From contig NC_087092.1 in NCBI RefSeq assembly GCF_963855985.1, forward strand, positions 8,494,001 to 8,558,000: DNA of 64,000 nucleotides, in the 5' to 3' direction. The notes under the pieces are model-generated. The model was not told the origin of the DNA. It was given only the letters and a program-made list of their open reading frames with translations, and did no database searches. This document shows, piece by piece, positions 24,701 through 36,700 of this stretch. Numbering within the stretch: position 1 is the stretch's first letter; every line of letters begins with the position of its first letter. The stretch is from Ostrinia nubilalis. Its lineage: Eukaryota; Arthropoda; Insecta; Lepidoptera; Crambidae. The position numbers were made by a program, and so were the translations under genes.

Positions 24701-27700
24701 TTGTCCGGTTCCCATAGTTCTTAATGAAAATGAGCCATAAGGCGATCTCAAGGGTTATTTATGTGGGTATTCCTCATCCTTCCGATGAGAGGAGCTTCAC
24801 ATAATCTACCACTTCCCCGGTATAGGTATGCAATTCCATGCATTTTTCCCCCGAAAAAGGTCATTCATGCATTTTTTCCCCGAAAAAGGTGTCATAATTT
24901 TTATATGGACTTACATAAACTTTACACATTTTTTATGATTTCCTGGTAATTTTAACTAATCTTAACTTAGTATGAATTTAGACTGATTGCCAAAATTTCC
25001 ATTCAGGTGAAACCACTTCTTACTGATTTTTTGCAGTCAAAAGTGATTTAGATAAACGCCCTTGGTCCACCTCATAATCATCTTGGTGATTATGAGTTTT
25101 ATTTCATTCACATATTTAATTTTTTAATGCGCCGATTATAATCGGCATATTTTGCCGAATAGTCGTCACTAGTCGGCCGACTACAAATGATGCCGAATAG
25201 TCGGCTTTCCCGACTAGTCGGCGACTAGTCGGCCCATCTCTAGTGAGAAGTAATAAATAATTTATATCTACATTAAGCAAATATACAGTTTGAAACTTAA
25301 ATTTTGAACAATAAGGGGTCATAATGTGCCGAATTATTTTCATGATTCCTGGACCGAAAAGAAAATGGCATCATATTATATGGAATGATATAACATTAGC
25401 TTGTTATTTGACGACCTTGGCTAATGGCAGCAAATTCCAGCTGCATTATAAAAGAGTTTGATATTAATTGGCTGTAAAATTCGATTTTAGGCTGTGGTCT
25501 CAAACGCCGTAGGTCGCGTACAGCGTCACTATAGAAATGTACCTACTACGTCTCTCAGACGTTGACGTCGGTGTAAGGATGTAGAAACGTTAGAGCTGAC
25601 GTCGGACGCCTCGTATAGCGTTTAATCATGTGTGAGTTTACATCAAATGTGGTCGATATCGAGTGCGTCAAAAAAATCTATGAAAATTCTAAAGTACGGC
25701 CAACTAGCAGCGAGCGATACGAAAGATCGATTCGAATGTCGAGTTGACAATCTATTCTGTCTCTTTCCATCTTGTGAATTTGTCGCAATATCTCGTTCTC
25801 CCGCCAAAATATGTCAAAGTCAAGAGGGGTCGTCAACATTCGGACATCCATTTTAGTATAAGTAGTCGAGGGCGAATCTGTTACTTGTCGGTTCTTATTT
25901 TATTATTCAGATATATTTAGATATCTATGAAAAAGGGGTAGACCTGTTGCCATACACCGGGCACACAGTTTGTGAGGCAAAAATTATATTATTATTCTCG
26001 TAATTTAATTTAAATGTATATTATACAATAATTCAAATTATAACAAAAATAAAATTCAATAAAACATCTATTTTTTTTTTGTTTTACCACATAAGTATTT
26101 TTTAAAACTGTATTGTCGACAAAAATATGAAATCTAATTATTAAAAGTTATGCACCCCTGCTATTCCTAATGACATTGTCATTGGGTTTGTTTACATAAT
26201 TTAGTATCCCTTCTCGTTGGCCGTACTTTAGTTCTTGAAAGTATCCGCTAGGGACGCTGTACAATCCATCATACATTTGTCATTTTTTACGCAGTCGATA
26301 TCGAATACGTTCGATGTAAACTCACACTAAGCCCATTGAGTTTAATTGACAGTCAATTGAGTTCGCAATTTGATGACGTCGAGTCGTGTTGCCAGCCAAT
26401 AAAAAGTATACCAATTGCCTAGCAAGGGTAATCACTACCATATTTAGCAATTAGTACGCAGCGCGAAACATATCTAAGGTGGAATGGTGTAAAGCAATCG
26501 TAATCATTTGACAGTTCATAACGTACGATTATTCTGTCAAACGCTTTGTTTAACTGACTTTATCATACGTTATGAACTGTCAAATGATTACGATTGCTTT
26601 ACACAATTCCACCTCTGATTGGGAATAATGAGTTTTGATTAAAATTTCATTCAAAATTTAATTGAAAAATATGTGGCATCTATGGTACATTTAATTACAT
26701 ACTATAATTTATATTCTTGTTATGAAAAATAGATCCTATTTCATATTAATCAAATCAACATCTGTAGTAATAAAATTACAGATAGACGCATACTTTTATC
26801 GTCGACCTAAGAATTTTCTATATAGTTTTATACTGATATCCACGCGAATTTGGCTGGGATCAGATGAAAGTTCTTTTTTAAACGTACGATTGAGACAACC
26901 TTACCATTTGTCTTAATTTTGAGGTACCTACCTGCTATCTGCATACTATGTGGTAAACGTGTTTTGCCAGAGACGACTCCTAATAATTTTCCTTATATTA
27001 TTTTTCGAACATTTGATTATATCATGCTTTAAAAACTACTTAGGCTTTATGTAAGTATACATTCTTATCAGACATATTAATATGTTTAATATACAGGGTG
27101 GCCCAGAAGAAAATTTACTTTTGAAAATTCAAGGAAATGAAAACTGTACATTTCAATTTAAAAGAAATTTAATGCAATTTATTTTAAAATTTACCTTTAT
27201 TAAATTACATCGCCCAGGAGATTTCCTTGACGCTTACAACATTCGATCAACATACATCAAAATCCTGAAATGCATTCGTTAGAATAACCTCGAAACCTAT
27301 TTTCAATTCAAACAAAGAAAAATTAGTCATCCTCTCAATGCAACAAACCAATTAAGCAGGGGTGAAATCTCACTGCATCTAAGAAGCGCTAATCTCATTC
27401 CAGCAGACTTCTTTTTGTGGGATTACCTTATGAGCAGAGTATACTCTAATAATCCAAAAACTGCAGCATTCATCCTGAATCCATTTTGAGGTAACTCTTA
27501 ACGAAAGTTTTCCAAAATTTTGATGTATGTTGACCGAATGTTGTAAACATCAAGGGAATCACATGTACGATCAAAGGACAGTGCCAATCCATGTATAGAA
27601 GTTGGACTAAGTGCTGCCCAGAATGAAACCATAGTGCATTTTGTTCCTCAGGCCAATACTAATTTATAAACCGGAGTGCACTGAAATCTATCCCTGGAGT

Positions 27701-30700
27701 CCCCCCCCCCCCCCAGGCCAGAAGCTGGGTAAGGCTAGCCCCTCCCCCCAGCCCATAGAAACTGGTTATGACTTGACCCCGCCCCCGCCCCTCCCCCAGG
27801 CCAGAAGTTGGGTAAGGCTAGCCCCTTCCCCCAGTCCATAAGCATAAGCTTTTTTTATTTTTAAAAATTACTGATCGATACGTTACTTTATTTTGATGAA
27901 TAAATGTTATTAAAAGTTTTTTTCTAAAACTGATAGTTTAGCTGGAAAAAAATATTTTCCATCCCAATAGTACGCCGGCTGCGCTCGATTCGGATATAGT
28001 GACGTCACGCGGCCCTGCGTACGTTGACTTTTAGCGGCAAAAACGGCCTATGTTTATTACTTAATATCTTCGTAAGTAATGGTCCGATTTGGATAATTCA
28101 AAAGGATATATCTTTCTTATGTCTTAATGATTAACGTAGATACTAGTTTTATTGAATTTCTACAACAGTACTGATCCTCATTCACTATGGGTTGATTCTG
28201 GGCAACACTTGGTCCAGACCCTGGCACCATCCTTTATAAAAGAAAGTAAATTTTAAAATAAATTTCATGAAATTTCCTTTAAATTGCTATAGTCAAAGTT
28301 CTAAAAAAAAATTACAGTTTTCGTTTCCTTGAATTTTCAAAAGTGATTTTTATTCTGGGCCACCCTGTATAATGTAGAATTATTTAAGCGCTTTTTTGTA
28401 TGCGACGTATACAGGGTGTCCCAGAAAGACCATGGCAAACTTAAGGTGAAGAAAGACTAATGGTCATCGATGGCCATCTAGACAAAAAAATTACAATAGA
28501 AAAAAAAATCAGTTTCTAATACATTTCTAATAATGATAAAGAGGTAGATCAATTCTTTGAGAGTATTTGACAAGACGTAGAATAAGAAAAATACATGCTT
28601 TTTTGTAGACACTGTTACATGATATTATGCCCTAAATGGGGGATTTTAAAAAATATGACAAATCAAACATAGTCTGAAACGGTGATACTTTTACTAAAGT
28701 AATTTTTTTGTCTAAAATAGATGGTAATCCATTAGTCTTTCTTCTCCTTACGGTCTTTTCGGGACACTCTGTATTTATTTTATTGACATGACTTGGAGGA
28801 ATCTGATTGTTACTAGTTCATACTTAAAAGTATTAACTGCCTTTGTTATAGACAAATTAAAGGTTGCAATAGGAATATTGTATGTTACTTTTGTCTGTAT
28901 AAACAATATGTTTAACGTGTGTAGTAACTTTAACGTAAGATATATTAAGGCTTGAATTTTTTGTAACAATAAAATACAATGTCGGCTAGGCGTAGTGACC
29001 GCCCGAAATATTCTAAACTAGCTGACCCGGCGAACTTTGTTCTGCCTTAATGGCAATAAATAAGCAGACTTTTTTTTTATTTCGAACGGGATAAAAAGTA
29101 TCCTATGTCCTTCTCCTGGTTCTAAACTACCTCCCTGACAATTTTCAGCTAAATCGGTTCAGCCGTTCTTGAGTTATAAGTGGTGTAACTAACACGACTT
29201 TCTTTTATATATACAGGGTGTTAGGTAAATGGGTATATGAGCCGACACTAGCCCATGTTAACATGGGCATATAAATGGTATGGTGAAGTCAGAAAATTGA
29301 TATCTTTATTTTAATTATTTTAATTTTCATACAAATCGGATTTTATAAAATTTATTTTGTATGAAAATAAAAAAAAATAAAATGATGATATCAAATTTCT
29401 GACTTCACCATACCATTTATATGCATATGTCAACATGGGCTAGTGTCGGCTCATATACCCATTTACCTAACAGCCTGTATAGATATAGATTCTAAATATT
29501 CATAAAAAAAGGTCCCTGGGCCAAGGGGCCCTGGCGTTCAAAGCTTAATTATACAGGGTGGAAACGATACAGCGCCGCATTTTTTTACGCAGTCACTAGT
29601 GAAGACGTTTGATGTAAACTCACACTAAGCTCACTGACTATGAAATTCGATATGTTATTTTTCTGTTTTCAGACCTTTCAAGGTTTCATCTGGAATGAGG
29701 GCTATCGTCCTAAAGTCCGGTTGCCGAGCACGTAGAATTTCGTCCAGTGACCCCAAGCTACCCATCCTTATCAATCGCGCGTAATTATATTGCTGTCGCG
29801 CTCGCACACTCACTGCGGCCGCCCCTCGCACAGTTGCGACAGCAATATAATTAAGCGCGAGTGATAAGGATGGGTAGCTTGGGGTCATTGGACGAAATGC
29901 TACGTGCTCGGCGACCGGACTTTAGTGGTCATCAGTTCACACCACTGAGAGTATGTTCACTGTCGCCTGCTAGTTGCGAAGACAGTGGCGCCACTGTTGA
30001 GCGTGTCAACCACCAGTGGTGCCAACTGTTAAGTATAAAAACGATAGCCCTCATTAAGCTCTATGGCTCATAGTTCTTTAGTTATAGATAAATCTTTTAT
30101 TAAAAAAAATAAAAAAGGAATTCAGACTATGTAACATAAACAACATTGATGGCATGTGCTACTAATATGACTTTTTGTAACATATTACACAAAAAACGTG
30201 ATAAACAATTTGGACATATCCTAAGACTTCTTTTGAGTATGCAACTAGTAACAATATGGAATTTTCCAAATCATCTCTTGTAGGATTTCTTCTAGGTATA
30301 TGTATATTAGTTTTTTTTGTGTATGTATTACCTAGTTGTTTTTACCAAATATTCATTGAATTTTCTATTTGTTGTTACATATTTATTTATATTATCATAG
30401 AGAATTAATAAAATGTATGTTCAAGTGCACGTATATTTATAATTCGTGACGTACCATTTACTAGTCAATATTTTGTGATTAAATGCGTTTATTTTATATT
30501 ATAAGGTCTAGTTGAGTGTTATATCGCCACCTCAAATGTTTCTATACTTTGGAAAACGGAGCTTGAGCTTTTCTAGGCATTTTTTTTTGTTTCGTAGTCG
30601 CATAACAGAAAGTGAACATGAAATATCATACTAGTGGGCATAAGAAAAATTCGTGATATAATAATATTATTTCTAATAATGTAGCCAAATGTACAATTCG

Positions 30701-33700
30701 CTACTGGCGGCTGTACAGGGTTGTTTTATGTTTTTCCACTATTCAACTCGTGGATTCAATTCGACGCTCAAACAAGATTTATCAATCAATCTTTTTATAA
30801 AAAATGTTTGAAACTCGAATGGAGTCTGCCCTAATAGGAAGTAAGAAGTTCCCTGCCGCAGGAACCAAAAGACAATGCCAGAAATTGTTTTTTGATTACA
30901 AAATAGTGTAATAAACCAAACTTACTATGACATGTATACCTCTAAACTCAGTCTGAACTGAGTTACGAGCATTAGAAGTTTGATGATTTTCATACTAGAT
31001 TTGCTTTTTGCGCGCAAAGTTTTGTAAGAAATTGCAACAAAATAGTGAGATTGTATGTGTAAACAAACAATATCATCCATTAAAGGCTCCAGACATCAGT
31101 ATGGAGCAGAATCAGCGCAATAAAAAAATAGCGCAATATTTTGTTGCAATTTCTTACAAAACTTGCGCACAAAAAGCAAATCTAGTATGAAAATAATCAA
31201 ACTTCTATTGCTCGTAACTCAGTTCAGACTGAGTTTAGAGGTATACATGCCATAGTAAGTTTGGTTTATTACACTATTTTGTAATCAAAAAACAAAGTTT
31301 GGTCGATGGACGCGCGAAAAAAAAAAGACGCCACTTTCCATACAAAATCTGGCATTGCCATTTATAACTTAGGTCCACATTGATAATATACTTTTTTATC
31401 TATGATTAGCATCCCGGTTTTTAAAGTTAATACCGTGCTTCTTGATGTTGTATATTTTTCTAAGCTAATCCTAGATAGAAGAAAGTTACGCAAGTGGATC
31501 TAAATACAATTTTCTTACGAGTCCCCGCAGACTACAATTTTTGTCGGTCGATAGTTTAATCGGGCTGTTAATATGCCACACCGATTTGGTATCTGCCGGT
31601 TATGGCAAGTGTTGACAAGAAAGAAAGAAGTGGCGGAACAAACTAGAAGCCAACCAAACTATCGGTCATCTATAGTCTACGAGGACTATTTATTTGTAAG
31701 TTTGTGGAAGATTAGATTAGAACATTAGCAGTGACATCACACGAACATCTGAGAGAGTGGTCATTACTTAATACAGCAAAACCCGATTAAATTAATAGTA
31801 CTACTCTTTCCGCTGTACTGTGTGAAAGTTATGCCCGTTTTCACCATCAATCTCTAATTTTTAAGTGACCCTTATGATAACACATAACAGGAATTATGTT
31901 TTCATAGGTGTCACTTAATAATAGTTAGGGATTGATGGTGAAAACGGGCATTACTCTTTTATTTGAGTCTTATGTCTTGAAAATTACCATACAGCGAAAC
32001 AATAAAGTTACTATAATTTAAATTATTTTCTCGTTAATTATATGAAGTAATGTTCCTAATTTATCGAACTATATATTTGGTTTATAAATATGACGAATAT
32101 AATAATGAGTTTATGATTTAAGTTTCCCCCAGCTATGGCAGCGTCTTTGTCAATTAGTATTCAGTCTTATGCATTTTTATTAACGACTCCACGATTAATC
32201 AAGATGTTATTTCGTAAAACTATTATAATTTAATTGTTATAATGTATTAGGCTAAAGGCGCGCGTAAGTTGACTGAATACTTTTGGCCATAAGGTGCACT
32301 TTATCAACTGGAGTGGCTCTGGAAATGGAATGAAAACACAGTTAATAAAGTGCGTGCAGAAAATTTCCAAACGTGTCGATGAAATGTGTGCCTTATATTT
32401 TATGTATTTCTGTGCCTGACAGCGTAACATTCCCTGACAGATTAATTTAATTATTGTTTTGCCTTTCGAATCGAATTGACTTGTATCACGAAATTCAATC
32501 TGTCAAGAATTTATTGACTTTTCCCTTTTTTAAGTGATTTTCATATACCTAGTGAAGTAACTGTGACGACATGTCAATTGATTTTAGTTAATTATTGACT
32601 TGTAAAGGTTTATTTATTTATTTATTTTCTAAAAAAACCAACAGCATTTTTCTGAAATTAAATTATAGATAAAACATGTCCAAAATTATGGCAAATCACA
32701 GGTTTTCCTTCCTTAATAAATACTAAGTACTGTGCTGTTGAAAAAACAAGCTAAAAATCGGTAAATAAACAAAGCCATCGTTAGATTGAATAACGCCCTA
32801 AATCTATGCCTACATTATATTCCTAACAATCAATATTGTTTGTTTAATCTGAACATCTTTCTATGTTATTAGGAACTTTATTCATGTAGTCTGTAATCTA
32901 GTCATCTAGTCTATTTTTATTTAAATTAAGAAAACCAAGTCAGACCAGGGCCCCGATCACGCAAAAAATTTTCATATTCAACGTGTCCGGACGACGAACG
33001 AACATAGCTGACGTTTTGACAAATCCGTATCGCGGTGTCGTTTTGACAGCTAGTTGAAACGAAGCATAGACGTAAACGTAAGGCTAAATATCTCATGTGA
33101 CAATGAAAATACTAGGAAGGTACGTCCATTACCGTGATACCGAATTTGCACCTCAGCTGGAATGAAAAACGGAGCGCAACTGGAGAAGAAGCGCGTATAT
33201 ATTGGAGACGTTAAAAATTAGCGTAATCGGGGCACTGAGTGAGAACTATAATTTACATGCTTTATGTTAAGGGGTCATTATTTACTCGTATAATGTTAGA
33301 CTAAGGTAGTTCAGTCATTAATACTGTAAGTTTGTGTAACTACCACATGAAATAAAAGGGGAATGTTTGTAAATTATCGAATGTAACGATAACTACCATA
33401 ATAATAAAAAGTTACATACTTATTGAACACTGTTTCAAAGTTCGTTCGTTCGTTCGTTCATTCGTTCGTTACAGCCGAAAGACGTCCACTGCTGGACAAA
33501 GACCGGTCCTGCGCCGTTCGCATCCAGGCACCTCACAAAGTGTCATTACCATTCTAAATGTCACTTTGAAAACTGTTCAACGAACGTGTAATTTTTATTA
33601 TTATTGGGGTTAGCGTTACATTTGATAATTTACAAGATTACAAGCATTCCCCTTTTATTTCCTTAGACTTCACAAAGTAAGTTCTGATTTAAAATACTCG

Positions 33701-36700
33701 TTAGACTAGAAACCTTATTGGATTTGACGTAGAATGGTTGAGATAGTGTCACTATAAAATTATTATAACGTAATGAATTAATTATTCAACAAAACGTTCT
33801 GGTAACTACCAGAACAAAACTATTGAATTAGTTGATTCAAACAACGCAGCAAAAAACATCGAACATGTTTGCGTCATCGTGTGCCTTTTGTGATAAATAC
33901 ACCTACGGCGGAATTCATATTTTCAGTCGAGTGTTCATTTTACGCGGTGAACGTTCTGCGTCAAACCCTCCTCTTCAATTAGAAAATATTTTTTACGGTT
34001 CTAGATGACTAGTTAACACCCAACTAAGCAAATAGATACACACGGTTTTCGTTATTCATTTTATTGCTCCAGCAATGAATGTCAAACAAAAAACGATTGA
34101 TGCTGAGTTGCATAATCAGGAAAGCGGTGGATATTGTAAATCTGAACTCATTATTATATTATAGTTTCGAACAAAACCGCAAATAAATAAAAAAAAATTA
34201 TAGATAGAGAAAGCTAGTCATTTATCTTAAGTTTTTAGTGATTTTATAGTAACTTATGTAAGCTGTGTGATAATTCTCGGTTTCAATAAGTCTAAAATTT
34301 CTCTCAGTATTATGTACAGCGACAGTACCTCAAACTCAGTTTTTTGGTGCAAAATAGTAAACACGACAGCACATCAGGTTACTCACGTTTTGTTGCAAAT
34401 TCGCCCCTATCGCAACTGCACAAGAACCCACAGTGGTTTCGTTGACGTGCCGTCTTCTGTAAATTACATTACATCTTTAGTAATGTTATAGTGTTTGTCT
34501 TGATGGACAGTCGTCTGTACTGTAATTATATTATTAGATCACAGATTCGAAATTATAACAGCAGTTATGTTAATCTATTTTTTCTTTAGATTTATGAATG
34601 AATGATGAAAATTATTTGTATCACTTGTTGAAATTGAAACTACGTAATAATAGATACATATGCCACCGTAATTGTGAACTCCGTTAGATTAGTAACTGGC
34701 GTTGTTTTACAATCTCACGTGTTATATTATAAACTTGCGAAGTTCATAATTTTATGGTGACACATAAAACTTGAAAAATTAATCGAATAAGACACATAGA
34801 CACGTAAACAACGTAGAGGTTTAGAAAGAAAATATTAAGACAATCCAAAAATGGGTTAATATCATCAAATCATTATAGCCAAAAAATATTATTTTAATTT
34901 TAATTTCTGAATATCTTCTGGTTGCAATTTTTTTTATTAGTTTCATAGTTCAGTCTAAATGCTGTTCAAAATATGTATCCCCTAATCTGGGGAACCTATA
35001 TCATATAATTTCTGTTATTTACTGCATTTATTATTGAGGAATAAATTTTATAATGGTCGACTCAGGACCGAGCCGCCTGGAGACGCATGATACAGAGGGC
35101 CGACCCCAAACCCCAAATAAAATGGGAATGGGCCAGATAAAGAAGAAAAATAAAATGAAAATAGTAAAAAAAAAACGTTTAAAAAATCTGTGTTAAATGG
35201 TACTTGGTGCAAAGCAGACCAACGACCACAACCACCGGTGAAAGTCGCGCGTCACGTTTGGTGCAGTCAGCGTCAAATAGTTCGTGACACCTAAAGTAGT
35301 CAAAAAGTTGACGACACAACCTTATTTCAATTATAACAAAAACGTTGCGACTTTTTGGCCGTGATGGTCGATGGCTGCCAGAAGTGGACGATGGCCGCTA
35401 CTAGTAGTTAGCGGTGGCTATAATTAATTTATATTAAGTGGCCGCTACCGGTGGAGTGTCGCGGCCTACACGTGTATGGATACTCCATACAAATCGTGTT
35501 AGAAATCATGTGAACAGCCTATTGCGAGCCACTGGTATTGTGGTTGGTGGCCCGTTTGCGCAGAGCCTAGCTAGACGTAGTTTCAATTTCATGCTGTGAA
35601 CGTATTATTGAATGAATTTACACAAAAAACAGGCATTGTTACCAGCCCGATTATTTCTTTATTTTCCTATAACTCTGCAGATATCCATAATACATGATTG
35701 ATATAAGTTCTCCAAAATCAGTTTGTTTAAACTTTGTATTCGATCAGGCTGTGTACAAGCTGCTGCTTCTAAATTTCGTACTACATGACCAAACGTAAAG
35801 GCAGATAAAATGTGATTAAAACATGGCGTCAAATGTATCTTACTTTCGCCACATGATGAGCGACTAAGAAGTGCTAAATGCATTTGACTTCATTTTTAAT
35901 CTCATTCTTTAACTGCACGGGCTTGATGTTTTTTCCAGGGAAACTAAGTTTAGAACTTTACGATACTGTAATTTACCGATATCAGGGTAAAATGACAGCT
36001 GTAAATGCCCAAACGATGGATTGAAAGCATTGAAGGTGAGGGTGGCCCCATTAGTACTAACAAGTCGCACAACCGCTTCGCTTGTTGCAGGGCCAGCACC
36101 CGAACATAGTCACGGTGCGCGAGATCGTGGTCGGCTCCAACATGGACAAGATATTCATCGTCATGGACTACGTGGAGCACGACTTGAAGAGCCTTATGGT
36201 GACTATGAAGGCGAAGAAGCAGGTGTTCCTTCCAGGTAACTATGTTTTTTAGTCCAGCTGATTGTTGTTAATATCTAACTAACTACTGTAGTTATTGGTG
36301 CTGTTATATCAACTGAAATTCTTTATTAAAGGCATGCAGCACATTGGTGACTCTTATACTGTGGATGCCAATGGGTGGTGGTGTCAAATGGCTCACGTGC
36401 AGATTTGAATTTTCTATACATAAGAAAATTTTGTAGTTGTTTTAACTAAACTACATAATTTAATGTTAATATTTTACAGGAGAAGTGAAATGCTTGATGA
36501 CACAACTACTAAGTGCTGTTCATCATCTTCATGACAACTGGATTTTACACAGAGATCTTAAAACGAGCAATCTTCTGTTATCACACAAAGGCGTATTGAA
36601 GGTAAGAACTATGCTGTGATTGGCTTATTTTGCTATTTCCATATTAAGGATTGTAGAGTCTAATGTAATTTTTTTATGTTACAGGTGGGAGATTTTGGTC

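Larger units (their letters stand above)
22057..36090 (+). other. 14-kb Cdk11 intron, transposon graveyard
   Basis: The donor GTAGGA after TTAAAG at 22056 and acceptor TTGTTGCAG before 36091 keep phase 0 across the kinase domain. I see no extra gene in it. Recognisable content is listed as separate elements. Stretches 30060-30880, 31960-32940 and 33665-35040 are AT-rich with no feature recognised. Confidence 0.8.

Noticed and set aside
24128..25242. CRISPR-like array from repeated GCCGACTARTCGG words
   Set aside because: Irregular spacing, palindromic clustering at both ends, and hAT termini with target duplications explain it; this is also an animal genome.
27641..27841. Proline-rich ORF
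   Set aside because: Generated by poly-C and C-rich duplicated sequence within a transposon relic.
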